From positions 1-64,000 of the forward strand of contig NW_006917100.1 in the NCBI RefSeq assembly GCF_000516985.1: DNA of 64,000 nt, given 5' to 3'. Shown piece by piece: positions 54,461 through 64,000 of this stretch. A program made the translations under genes and the position numbers. The notes under the pieces were generated by a model that was not told the origin of the DNA, did no database searches, and saw only the letters and a program-made list of their open reading frames with translations. Numbering within the stretch: position 1 is the first letter of the stretch; every line of letters begins with the position of its first letter. Origin of the DNA: Pestalotiopsis fici W106-1 (Eukaryota > Ascomycota > Sordariomycetes > Amphisphaeriales > Sporocadaceae).

Positions 54461-56896
54461 GGTAGAATTATTGGCTTTGTGGACTGGCCAGCATTGGAAA
54501 GGGGTTGTTGAGACAGGCAGTAACTCATTTCCCCGGACCACACTCAGCATTTAATATGAAGATGAGAATTTACTGCTTTTGTAGCATAATACTTGAACCA
54601 ATTGGTATAGTGCCACCAGTCCTTTATCTTTTGTAGCCAAACGAGACAACTAATCATACGGAACCTTAATTCAATCCGGGGAACGGACTCGAAATGTCAA
54701 CTATACTATGCCATGTCGAGCCGTGAGTTTACATATACAAAAGCTTATGACACACAGCTGAACATCCCGAAGTGTGACGTTTACGGTTCGCACGGGAAGT
54801 GATATAGTGGAAGTTGGTGGCGGCAGTAAGATATATGAATTGAGGTCTTGGCTAATTACAAACTGAATCAAAGGACTTGCAAAAAAGATGGCGGGAAAGT
54901 CTTGGCCTCCAATGTGTCGCGAGTGTCGGTCTCCTCGAGTTGGAAATAAGGTTGAACCTGGCGCTGATTTAGAAAGGGACGGGTGAGATGCTCGCAACTC
55001 AGTTTCCCTATACCATCCTACAATACATACACATTTCGATGCGCACCATTGAAAGTACCCTTGAATATTTGCCGACAATCCGAGGCGAAGGGAAGCGGAA
55101 AGAGGTTCGCTATGTCAAATTTTGAGAAGTGAGACCATCGTCTCATAAAGCAACCGGCCCTGGCTACCGATGCTGACTTTTACTTGAGCGATACTCTATG
55201 AAATCTACATTGATGCGCCCACAGGGAGATTCCACAAACTGTGGGTGGCTGCTGTCAAGTCACACAGGAAAAAGGTATATGGAAATTATTCGTGGACACA
55301 TATATAAGATATCACCAGCGTAGTATGTACAGGCGCCCCTATTACTGTTGGGCCTGAATAACATGCATTGAAAACTACCATGAGATCTCGACCCCATCGA
55401 ACCACCAAAGCCTTTCCCGATGGGGTTTTCTCTCTGGTAGCAGAGTCGATGATCTTGGCCAGTCCAATACAAGACTCAAGGCGATCATACCATATAGTAA
55501 ACTGCTTAGTCATGTATGATAGGCGGTGGTTCAATTGAATACCATCATGAGTTATGCATGATATACACCGACAGTGACACTCCGCCATTGGGCTTTGTGG
55601 GACGCTGCGATGCGCCTGAATAAAGACCAGATCTGTTCAAGGAAAGCCGTGGACAATACTCAGCTGCCGCCTCAAAAGCATGAATGAAGTTGAGGCGATG
55701 GATGGTGTTCTTTGAATATGCCCGCATTCGCTTGTAGCATGTTCGGGACGCTGATTAAGACTTCCGGCGGTATAGGTTTGCGCCGGAAGGGTGCATACGA
55801 GGCAATGTGAGTATCATCGAATAGCGACTCGGAGTATGGACCCAGTCAGCACTGGGATCATCCCTTGGACGTTGCATTCGTTCGAAGGCGAGGGTACCCG
55901 CCAACCCGCAATGCCCAAACAAACGCCGTAGCTGGAAATATGAGCCAATAGTCAAAATCCATAGTCATGTTCAAATTACACAAAATCTGTATGAATTCCT
56001 GCTTGGTTGGTTAGTGGCTTCGGTTCTCGCTGTATACTCTTTCTCATTGGTTTGGGTATAGTCAGTCCGACCATCGCAGAATAACACGCAATAACGCAAG
56101 TGGACATAGGGGCACGAACAGCGGTACTTCTTCAATGTGTGACCTCGAGGTGTCAAATGAATTTTTATACAATCTGTCTTGATCCAGAAATATACTATTT
56201 CAATGCTGGGAATACAGACAGCTGGTACCTGCGAGTTGCATGGCCTGTGCTGTAGAAGCCGACCACTAAACTCTACCAGGTGTTAACAAGCTCTACATAA
56301 TGGCATGTAAAAATAGCTTGAATTGCTAATAATAAATTCCAGTACCAACAGTACTCGTCTGATCTTTTCGACTTTAGAGACGGCTTGGGCGACAGCTTGA
56401 GGCCGGTCTGTAAGCATCTTTGGTACCATGTCGAATCCTTCGGAGCATAGGCGACAGAAACGTGGACCAGGGCAAAACTCCTAGAGTCCCAGAGAAGGAA
56501 GATGATCGTCGCTCGGTCAAACGGTAGGCGAACATTGTCCTGAGACATGGCAAGTGCTGCTACATTACAGAGGTCTCAGCTGCCAATCTGACGGTGATGC
56601 TCAAAGACCATTTCAAATAACCAATCTACGAAAGTACCTGAACATGCACTTTGCCAAAAATGGCTGCGTTTATTCAAGGAAGCATTAGAATAGATACATT
56701 CATAAAATCACAGATTTCACTAGCATTAATCATATTGAGGTAGTTAGATGGTGCTACTGACTTTAACGGGGATCTATTTGATCTTGGTCTCTATGAAATG
56801 CCTCTAACAAGGCGGACTTCCTATAATGCGGAATCCGATTAAAGTTGATTTCTTTTCGTAATCTCATTCATTTTCATCATCTATTTTTTTCTCTCT
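54461..56896. other. Intergenic, 2.4 kb
   Basis: Moderately AT-rich DNA with only short frames (under 130 codons), none resembling a known protein. It should contain the promoter of the secreted Cys-rich gene and the 3' region of the SDR gene. No repeat, tRNA or long hairpin is obvious. A small lineage-specific or non-coding RNA gene cannot be excluded. Confidence 0.5.
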
Positions 56897-57929
56897 TTAC
56901 ATAGGGGTCATGCCGTTGACTGGCAGGTGAGCCCAGAGCTTCTCCTCCTCCTTGATGATGTTGTTGTCGTCGCCGAGGGTACCGACGCCCTCGGGCAGCA
57001 GCTTGTCGTAGGGGACGTGGCGGACGTTGAGGCGGGGGGCCTCGCGGGTGCCCATCATCATGACCTCGATGATGTTGCCGTCGCCGTACTGGGGCTCCGA
57101 GGCGACCTTGAGCATGGTCTCGGCGCACTCCTTGGGCGTCATGGTAAAGTCGGTCGGGCGGACCTTGGCCGCGGCCCACTCGGGCAGGAACAGCGGCGTG
57201 TAGCACGGGCCGGGGCAGACGGCCGCCACGCGGATGCCCAGGCGCTGGCGCATCTGGGCAAACGACTTGGTGGCGCTCAGCAGGGCGGCCTTGCTGGCGT
57301 AGTAGAGGGGTGTGCTGACCGTCTCGCAGTAGCCGCCCATGGAGGCCACAAAGAGGAAGTTGCCCTGGATCTTGTTCTCGATCCAGTACTTGAAGGCCAA
57401 CTGGGCCAGGCGCAGGGGTCCGGTCGTGTTGACGGCAAAGGTGTACCACTGACCGACGGCCGCGTTGGGGTCGTCCTTGGCAATGTCCGAGGTGCCAGGG
57501 GGGATCCAGAAGTTGGAAGACGGGGGCTCCCAGATGCCGGCGCCGGGGCACACGAGGTCGACCCGGCCAAACGTCTTCAAACTAAAGTCCCACATCTCGT
57601 TCAGCTGTGCCCAGTTGCTCTGGTCCGTCTTCTTGAAGACGGCAGAGGGAGAACCCTCCTGCTTGGCAGGGTGAGGGTACGCAGCCAGGGTGGCCTCGGC
57701 CTCGGGCCGCAGGTTAATGTCAGCCACGATGACGGAGCAGCCTGCATTCAGGAGGACCTCCACGAAGGCATGGTTGATACCTGAGGTAAATAATGTCAGC
57801 TTCGGTTACAGAGTACATGGTTCTGATTCCTGCTTCCACAAGCAGTAGCAGCAGAGAGTCCCATGATGACGTACCACTGCCACCACCGGTAACGATGGCG
57901 ACCTTGCCCTTGACGTCCCAAGCAGACAT
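56897..57929 (-). CDS. Short-chain dehydrogenase/reductase
   Basis: Two exons, 57929-57875 and 57780-56897, giving 312 aa. The 94-nt intron (57874-57781) splits the cofactor motif and its removal yields TGGGSGIN, a classical NAD(P)-binding TGxxxGI sequence. Asp after VIVAD at the end of beta-2 suggests preference for NAD(H). The usual NNAG is replaced by CPGAG. The catalytic Ser is in FLFVASMGGY and the Tyr-Lys pair is YYASK. It resembles fungal 15-hydroxyprostaglandin-dehydrogenase-like SDRs; the substrate is unknown. Third codon positions are markedly GC-rich (most codons end in C or G), unlike the AT-rich flanks, which also produces a long antisense open frame. Probably cytosolic. Confidence 0.9.
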
Positions 57930-60900
57930 GTTGATTAATGTGTATGAATATTACTAGGAACTCGGCTAGTAATGAAAGATTTGTGTAAAGTTTAACTGGC
58001 GAGGACTGTGTTTCACCAGGAATTGAATTGACAAAACAGAACAAGGATTTATATGCAACAGGGAAAAAAATATCCGACAAGATTTGGCTGGTGAAATAGG
58101 GACTCTTGCATACTTGTCGTCTCGCGATACCTCCTTGACCGCCCCCCGCTTCATTCTGGAGTATTGCAGAAGTGGCCCCGGTATTTTATGGCGGACGGTA
58201 TATCTTCATGCTCAGGGGTCGTGCAAAGTGATTCGATCCAGCGGACGAATCAAGAGGAAATATGGGCTGAGTGGAGTTCTCCTTGTAACCAGTTGGAGAC
58301 CCGTGAGCACTTTTCAATGTGCCTGGCGACCTGGGTGAATGCAGGACCCTGACTTGGGTACGCAGAGTATGTATCATGTTGCAGGACAAGTACTGTGTAG
58401 CAGTCTGAGCCATCGTTCAAGAGGTATCCAACATGCTACTGCACAGATCTGCAGTATGCATGGCCGTTGGGCATCTATACTACATTTCATGGGTGTGCAG
58501 CTTTCTTTGGTGCTCTGAACACCTCGCACACTTCCCCTAATGAGGCTCCGGTACTGTCCTTCTCGAACACCGCCAAAAACAAAGCCCACTTTGATCGATC
58601 CCCCTGCTAAAGTTCTTATTGCATTTGAATGATCTTCATTCCTCCCGTGATCAGAGTGAGAGGAGTCTATAATTTCAGGAGCCCCGGTCCTGCTGTCCCC
58701 TCGGCCCTACTCTTGTGTCTTTACTGTTGCAACAGGAGATGTATGTAGAAACCAGTTCGGTAACTCAGATGAGTAAGATCTGCGGGTCAGTGAAGCTTTT
58801 TGAAAGTAGCTGGCCAATGAAGCCAGAATCGTTGTGTGTGGTGATGGGTTGCCCGTCTTCCAGCATCTTCCCTCATTGAGCATGGCGGAAAAAGCGGGGC
58901 AAATTCCGTAGGAGGGATCAACCTTTGAGATTGTATGTATTCCAGGCAACGGCTTGGTCAAAGGGTCCTTTTTCCATTGCTAGGAGCTCCCTGCCATCAC
59001 GATCGAGTTCCCCCAACATTTATGCATTGTCGATGATTTCTCCCGAGATCTAGACTCTTGATGGATTATTATAGTCTTGCTTTCTGTGCTGAGCTAAGAA
59101 GCCTCTTGATTTGATGTGTAAGAAAATTTCATCAGATCAGTATTAGTTAAGCGGCGGAAAACACGATACTATGTTCATGGTGCCGATACGTGGTATCCTG
59201 GTTTTCGATGAACGTAATGCTGACCGGGGGCTGAGGAAGAATATTATGCACCCCAGTACGTATGCGCAGTAGTTTTACCAGCTTTCGAAGAGATTGAAAA
59301 CATGCTGGTTGACAGCTGCATATAGTACAAGGACATAGTATTGGAATTGATATTGCTGCAGATGCGGCCCTGAAAGAATCCCTGCATGCACACCGCAACA
59401 TGGCTGTGCGGCCGAGCCACGTGCAATTCTTGTGAGGTGCTGAAGGGATTTGGCGGGGCTTGGGTCAATTGATTGTTGATGCAATATGAGTCCAAATAAA
59501 GTGTATAGTCGAATCAATATCTACTATCCATCTGAGCACCAACTCAATAAACACAAGACTGGAAAACATGATCAACAGATCTCGACTCTTCCAACTTACT
59601 CGGGCTCACCGTAAGCTGGCCAACTACGGTGATCGAATTGCACGCACACACACCACGACACGCGCGCGCGAATCGCGCCCTAAGCCCCCCAAGCCCAACT
59701 AACAGCCCTGAAAGCCAGACTACGGGTTTATCGGCCGTTTTATTATTCACATCAGGTCCACTTGGCGTCAACGGCTCACCTCAGTGCTTCACTCTGAGCT
59801 CGACGCTATCGTGTATCGAGTAAAGTAAAACAACGAGAACTGGGAAAGAAAAGTCGGTCTAGTCTGTATACAGTAGTCCTTAGTTGCAGCGAGCGGAAGG
59901 GCCCGCTGAAGAGAGGGCGCGGCGCGTTGGCGCGGGCGGCGATCGAAAGAGGTGGGAACGGGCGAGGCACATTCCGCTTTCTCCTTAGCAGTGGGATCAC
60001 CCAGTGGACTCGATTCCCACGATGGTGGAGAAATCATGGGCACAGTCCCAAACAACAGTAATGAATGGTAAAAGGGCCGCTGTTTGGCGACGCCGTGCGA
60101 AGGATGCAAAATTGAATCCATGGAGAGGGGTGAGGGGCTCCGGCAGTGGTACACAGTAGACTGGTAGTAAAAGTGGTAGTAATAATGATAATAATCATAT
60201 TGGGGCTCCGGAGGTCTTCCGCGTACGACTCTGATGAGTCTGAGCTGTAAATCTATTGCCCCTCTTGCCCTTGAAGTCGGCCGTGTCATCCCTTTGCTCT
60301 GTTCCTCTTCCCTTCCTTTGATTGGACTGCATTCGCGGCATTGAGGCTTGCTTGCACATGCGGGACTGACTAATCCGCGCGTGTGGGCATAAAGACGCAC
60401 GCACAGACTTGCTGTCCATTCATTCCCAGTTCTTCGGATGTCGCTGCAAGTCGCTGCTTCAACATTTTTCCCAACTTCATGAACTGCAGCACAAGTTTCC
60501 TGCTTTCGTTTTGAACGCCTAGATTTTACACAAGGGTCCCTTACATAGAGGTAGTGCTGAAATGTATAGGGCTGCTCAGCTTGGATCTGGTTCTTGCTCT
60601 TAGATGGCCTTTTACATGATACGATGAATATAGTGGCGTACACGCCAAACTATACATCCAAATGCAAAAAATTCAAAAATGTTCAAATCTTTCGTTACAC
60701 GAGAATCACGAGATCCTGTGGCTAGCATGGGACAGCAACCGTTATCCATCATGTGGAGTTACATGGCCGTGAATCAGTCATTCTCTGTCCACGACATGTT
60801 TCATGTGACTGCGGCTACGGAATACTACGGCAATACCCAGGTACACAAACAGAATACATTACGCACAACTATGTGCGTATGTCATGCATTTGTTTTTCCT

Positions 60901-61536
60901 TTCCCCATTCTCACCTATGAGCTACCGGGATATTTCAAAGCTGCTGACTAGCAATTGCTGGCAGTCCTGGAAATCTAATAACCTAGCGCCCCCGGGGAAT
61001 CCAACCGGGCTCCAGGTTCTGTTACGGGACCGGGGCCTTTTCGTGTGCCAAGGTTGAAAATAGCCGTCCAACAACGCAGACCAAAGAAGAAAAAAAAAAT
61101 TGTCCTAGCGAGAGATGGGGGATAGGGATTTCACCCGAGTTTGATGCGAGGTCGATCTCTTTACTTTAATCTGATCCGCGGCCGTCTTCAAAAATCCTGC
61201 CCACCCCCAGACAACCCCAATGCTGACGGGACACTTGGACTATATGATACGCACACGTGCCTCAACCCGCCAACACCGACACACTCGTTCAATGAGTTGG
61301 TTGTCCTGTATGATCGAACACGAATAAGCCGGGTTTTGTTGTTGATTTGTTTGTCTTTTCTTTTCCCAGCCAGAAGCGAGCGATTTCGAAGCATTTTCAT
61401 GAGTGTTATGTTTGACGAATTTCAATGAGGCCGGTACCTAATTACGATACATTCACCACAAAACAAAACGACGACTATAAAAAGGAACAGCAATTACCAC
61501 AGATCCGAGACTGGTCGACACGAACCGGAAAAAGTC
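57930..61536. other. Intergenic, 3.6 kb, the longest gene-free stretch outside the AT-rich block
   Basis: No credible gene was found. The longest frame (minus strand, 59789-60643) opens at GTG, is basic and low in hydrophobic residues and resembles nothing. A cacgacacgcgcgcgcgaat tract lies near 59655-59675. GC-rich palindromic-looking sequence is present near 60990-61040. The right end holds the promoter of the rhodopsin-domain gene. Confidence 0.5.
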
Positions 61537-62712
61537 ATGGCGCCAGCAGGATGGGTACGGATGCAGCCGGAGGGAGAGGCGGAACGGCTATTCACATTGA
61601 CGGTTGTACTATCAATCCTGTGCACCGTGATTATAACGTTGCGCATATGGTGTCGTCTCAAGAGGAACTCGTTTGGGGTCGAGGACTGGCTAATGTGTAC
61701 TGGATATGTGGGTATACAATGTTCTTATTTCTGTTTCATGCCACAGTTTGGGAAGTGCTTCTTGCTGACCTGTGTGTCGCTCCATTCTTAGGTCATCAAC
61801 ATGGCACACAACTCCATTGTATCATACGGCACATGGACCGGGATTGCTTCGCCAGATAGTGCGATACCAAACGGAACCACCGGTGCGACGTACATGGAGG
61901 GCATGAAGGTATGTATCCCTCAGTGGGCCCCTTGGCAATGCTCTTTGAACATGTCGAGGACTCGTCTAACAGTTATATCCCCTTAGATGGTCACCTTGTG
62001 GCAAATATTCTACATGGGCGGATCCGTGTTTATCAAGACGAGCATTTGCATGACCTTGATCCGGCTCTCGGTCCAGCGAAGATACACCTACTTTCTCTAC
62101 GGCATTATTGTGGTGACGATTCTCACCACCTTTGTCACTCTCATCAGCGTCTGGATCCAGTGCCGACCGCTGGCGGCGTCGTGGGGCGAGGTCGCGGGAG
62201 AGTGCATGGACGTGAGCGTCCTCATTACGCTGACCTATGTCGTCTCGGGCCTCAATATTGGCACGGATTGGTCTGTCGCCTTGCTGCCGATTGCCATTTT
62301 GTGGAAACTGCAAATGCCCCGCAAGATCAAGATTGCCGTTTCTTTTGTCCTGGGCCTCGGTGTCTTTTCTTCAGTGGCTACGATTGTCAGAATCCCGTAC
62401 TCTTCGGCCTACACTGCCACCACGAACTACCTCGTCGGACTTGGTCACCTCATTGAATGGACAGTCATTGAATGCGACGTTGCCATTATTGCTGGATCAC
62501 TGCCCATGCTGAGGCATCTCATCAAGCCACTCCGAAAGGAAGACTCGGAGAAGAAGAGTGGCCAGTCCACCGAGCTGGTCACCATCGGACGCTTGGGTCT
62601 GAAGAAGGGCCCCGTCTACGATACGATTCACGAGTCGGATAATCTCGAATTTTTCGATGACAAGACAAACGAAAGCACACGATCAATGGTTCCTAGGGGT
62701 AGGGCGTCGTAA
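61537..62712 (+). CDS. Fungal rhodopsin-domain integral membrane protein (PTH11-like, no CFEM)
   Basis: Three exons, 61537-61707, 61792-61908 and 61987-62712, giving 337 aa; both introns are phase 0. Seven hydrophobic segments are visible, beginning LFTLTVVLSILCTVIITLRIW (split here by the 20-residue limit only), followed by a DWLMCTGY motif typical of the fungal rhodopsin domain (PF20684-like). SIVSYGTWTGIAS, VFIKTSICMTLIRLS and CRPLAASWG match family landmarks. No extracellular CFEM domain precedes TM1, which separates it from Pth11 proper. The cytosolic tail (about 280-337) is charged. Such proteins are thought to sense surface or nutrient cues at the plasma membrane. Coupling to G proteins is not shown by sequence. 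Confidence 0.88.
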
Positions 62713-63196
62713 AAGTTTGGCTTGCATTTGGAGAGAAAAAATTAGCGACCTGTAGCGACCATTCTGAAGATGGATGGCGTTGCTGTTTACCGGCGTTAGC
62801 ATGCCTCGCGCGGTTAGATACCCAATGGAATTAATATCGTCACAATACTTGCAATAGGCTTCCAGGGGGCTCATGAGCATGGTTGCTCTCACGAGTAGTA
62901 TTGTCTTCATGAGTGACCTTTATTACAAAAGGCTTACAGCGCTTATACAAGGACTACAAGGCTTGTGGTGCCCCGCAGTTTCCCACTATAGCAGTATAAA
63001 CGTGCGGCTTTTCTAGACTTGCAGCTCTTTGGCAGCTGTCCCTTTGATACATGTTACACCCAATACGATTGCGAGGTTTGTTTGCAGCATAAACTCGATC
63101 CAGAATTCCGAACAGTCCTTGTAGGTGGCATCCATTCTCCATAGGTAGCACCATAATGTGCCCGAGTTGGCCCTCAAAGTCGTACCACAGGTATCA
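62713..63196. other. Intergenic
   Basis: About 0.48 kb between two plus-strand genes. A short minus-strand frame overlaps its right end but is not supported. If the next gene starts upstream of 63197, part of this region may be coding. Confidence 0.45.
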
Positions 63197-64000
63197 ATGG
63201 CAAGTTTCGACGCCCCGCTTGACTTTGTTTCCTCACTGGAAGCTGGACGCGTCTCCAAGATAGTCCTGAACTGTATCGGACTGCGCTCTTTCTCCTCGAT
63301 ACGTTTAAACAGCGATGCCGAGTCGTTGCGGCAATTCGTTGAAATCTTTTCCAATGCAGATTTGCAGGAATTGGTTAGAAGCATCCACTACGACGTCATA
63401 CTTCCGCCCGTGAGCGACAAGCGGCTGCAGAACAAACTTCAGAGCAACGCCGAGGCTGCAGAGAATGCGGTTGCCTTTACGCGCGCGCTTTCAAGTCTAT
63501 TCACGATACTCAGTGCCTGGAAGGTTGAGGGTATTGATCTATACCTCACTGCCACTTCACCATCTGATGATGCCGCACTTCGAGACGGCTCTCGTAGTGT
63601 CCACGCCAAGCCAGGCCGTAATGACTTGCAGTACATTACATTTAATGGCACCGTACTTTCCAATGCACAACTCCCCTCAGTTCGGGCCATTGCAGCCCTG
63701 AATACTCTGAAACTCGATTGCCACTCTGGTAAAGCGTCAGGACGAAGACTTCATCCGGACCTTGTCTGTGCCATGGCGACAGCACTTCCGGCCCTTGAGA
63801 GCGCAGCATGGGAGTTTTCCATGCCCCCTCGACGCATGGCAGCCCGGCGCCAAACTTTCAGAGAAGCACTTGCGCATTTGTTAATGCTTCCTTCACTTTC
63901 CTCCATCAGGATGCTGCACATTACTCTACACGACAAGGATCCGCGTAATGAAGAGACAGGGCCGGAGAACTTCGTGCTAGATGGCCGCGACGACGGTCTC
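63197..64000 (+). CDS. F-box-like fungal protein, N-terminal part (runs off the window)
   Basis: From ATG 63197 an open frame continues for 268 codons without a stop to the window end. It begins MASFDAPLDFVSSLEAGRV and contains SIRLNSDAESLRQFVEIFS and then RSIHYDVILPPVSDKRLQNK. This is followed by a helical stretch with FTRALSSLFTILSAWK and GIDLYLTA. The R-x-I-x-YDVILP landmark and the following layout match a large group of uncharacterised Pezizomycotina proteins that usually carry an N-terminal F-box. A recognisable F-box is not present in the first 45 residues here, so the true start may lie upstream through an intron, or the F-box may be lost. The C terminus is missing because of the window boundary. 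Confidence 0.6.
   Translation, partial: MASFDAPLDFVSSLEAGRVSKIVLNCIGLRSFSSIRLNSDAESLRQFVEIFSNADLQELVRSIHYDVILPPVSDKRLQNKLQSNAEAAENAVAFTRALSSLFTILSAWKVEGIDLYLTATSPSDDAALRDGSRSVHAKPGRNDLQYITFNGTVLSNAQLPSVRAIAALNTLKLDCHSGKASGRRLHPDLVCAMATALPALESAAWEFSMPPRRMAARRQTFREALAHLLMLPSLSSIRMLHITLHDKDPRNEETGPENFVLDGRDDGL

Noticed and set aside
56927..57784. 285-codon plus-strand frame opposite the SDR gene
   Set aside because: It is antisense to a clear SDR and arises from the very high GC3; Gly/Val/Leu-rich with no family match.
59789..60643. 284-codon minus-strand frame in the large gap
   Set aside because: Opens at GTG, low-complexity and basic, without domain or splice support.
61425..61859. 144-codon plus-strand frame overlapping exons 1-2 of the rhodopsin-domain gene
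   Set aside because: It is a different reading frame of the same exons and reads through intron 1; the spliced frame matches the family.
63013..63384. 123-codon minus-strand frame near the right edge
   Set aside because: Overlaps the start of the longer plus-strand frame that has family resemblance.

Overview
This 64 kb window comes from a filamentous ascomycete (Pezizomycotina). Short introns (48-136 nt) with GT...AG ends and CTAAC/CTGAC-type branch sites, an ApsB/Mto1-type microtubule organiser, a PTH11-like rhodopsin-domain membrane protein, a Helo-like/ankyrin protein and a DUF6594 protein all point that way. The order is probably Sordariomycetes, perhaps Hypocreales; that is inference. 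The left 5.2 kb looks like a RIP-mutated (repeat-induced point mutation) AT-rich block. The rest is ordinary gene-containing euchromatin.

Layout. 1-5185: AT-rich block with almost no coding capacity. It holds a 49-bp tandem repeat at its left edge and a 3.4 kb structure bounded by two 513-bp inverted arms (1474-1986 and 4359-4870) that differ by transitions, so probably a dead long-TIR transposon. 6.3-11.0 kb: apsB/mto1 (-). 13.0-17.7 kb: FAD monooxygenase, glycine-zipper protein and arylamine N-acetyltransferase, all +. 17.9-22.3 kb: DEDDh exonuclease and DUF6594 membrane protein, both -. 23.7-31.2 kb: mitochondrial GatB (+), a secreted protein (-), delta-9 desaturase (+) and a glyoxalase-like protein (+). 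31.3-36.4 kb: a MYND-RNase H fusion, an acyl-protein-thioesterase-like hydrolase and a JID1-like J protein, all -. 38.2-43.1 kb: DHH1 helicase, Yvh1-like phosphatase and sulfotransferase-fold protein, all +. 43.4-47.2 kb: a four-exon Helo-like/ankyrin-type gene (-). 47.9-52.5 kb: TRM10 (-) and MSH2 (+), divergent. 52.8-57.9 kb: secreted cysteine-rich protein and SDR dehydrogenase, both -. 61.5-62.7 kb: rhodopsin-domain receptor-like protein (+). 63.2 kb to the edge: start of an unfinished F-box-like fungal protein.

The genes are mostly housekeeping (tRNA modification and charging, mismatch repair, mRNA decay, lipid desaturation, microtubule nucleation), mixed with lineage-specific accessory genes. 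I see no biosynthetic cluster, CRISPR, tRNA or rRNA. Exons were joined by hand from splice sites, phase and family resemblance. Several simple start choices proved wrong: some open frames begin at GTG/TTG, and the apparent start of the exonuclease lies inside an intron. Those cases are noted in each entry.

The most interesting items are the Helo-like/ankyrin protein (possible intracellular recognition or cell-death regulator), the MYND-RNase H fusion with an aspartate replacing a zinc-ligand cysteine, and the long inverted repeat in the AT-rich block. None is clear proof of an undescribed system.
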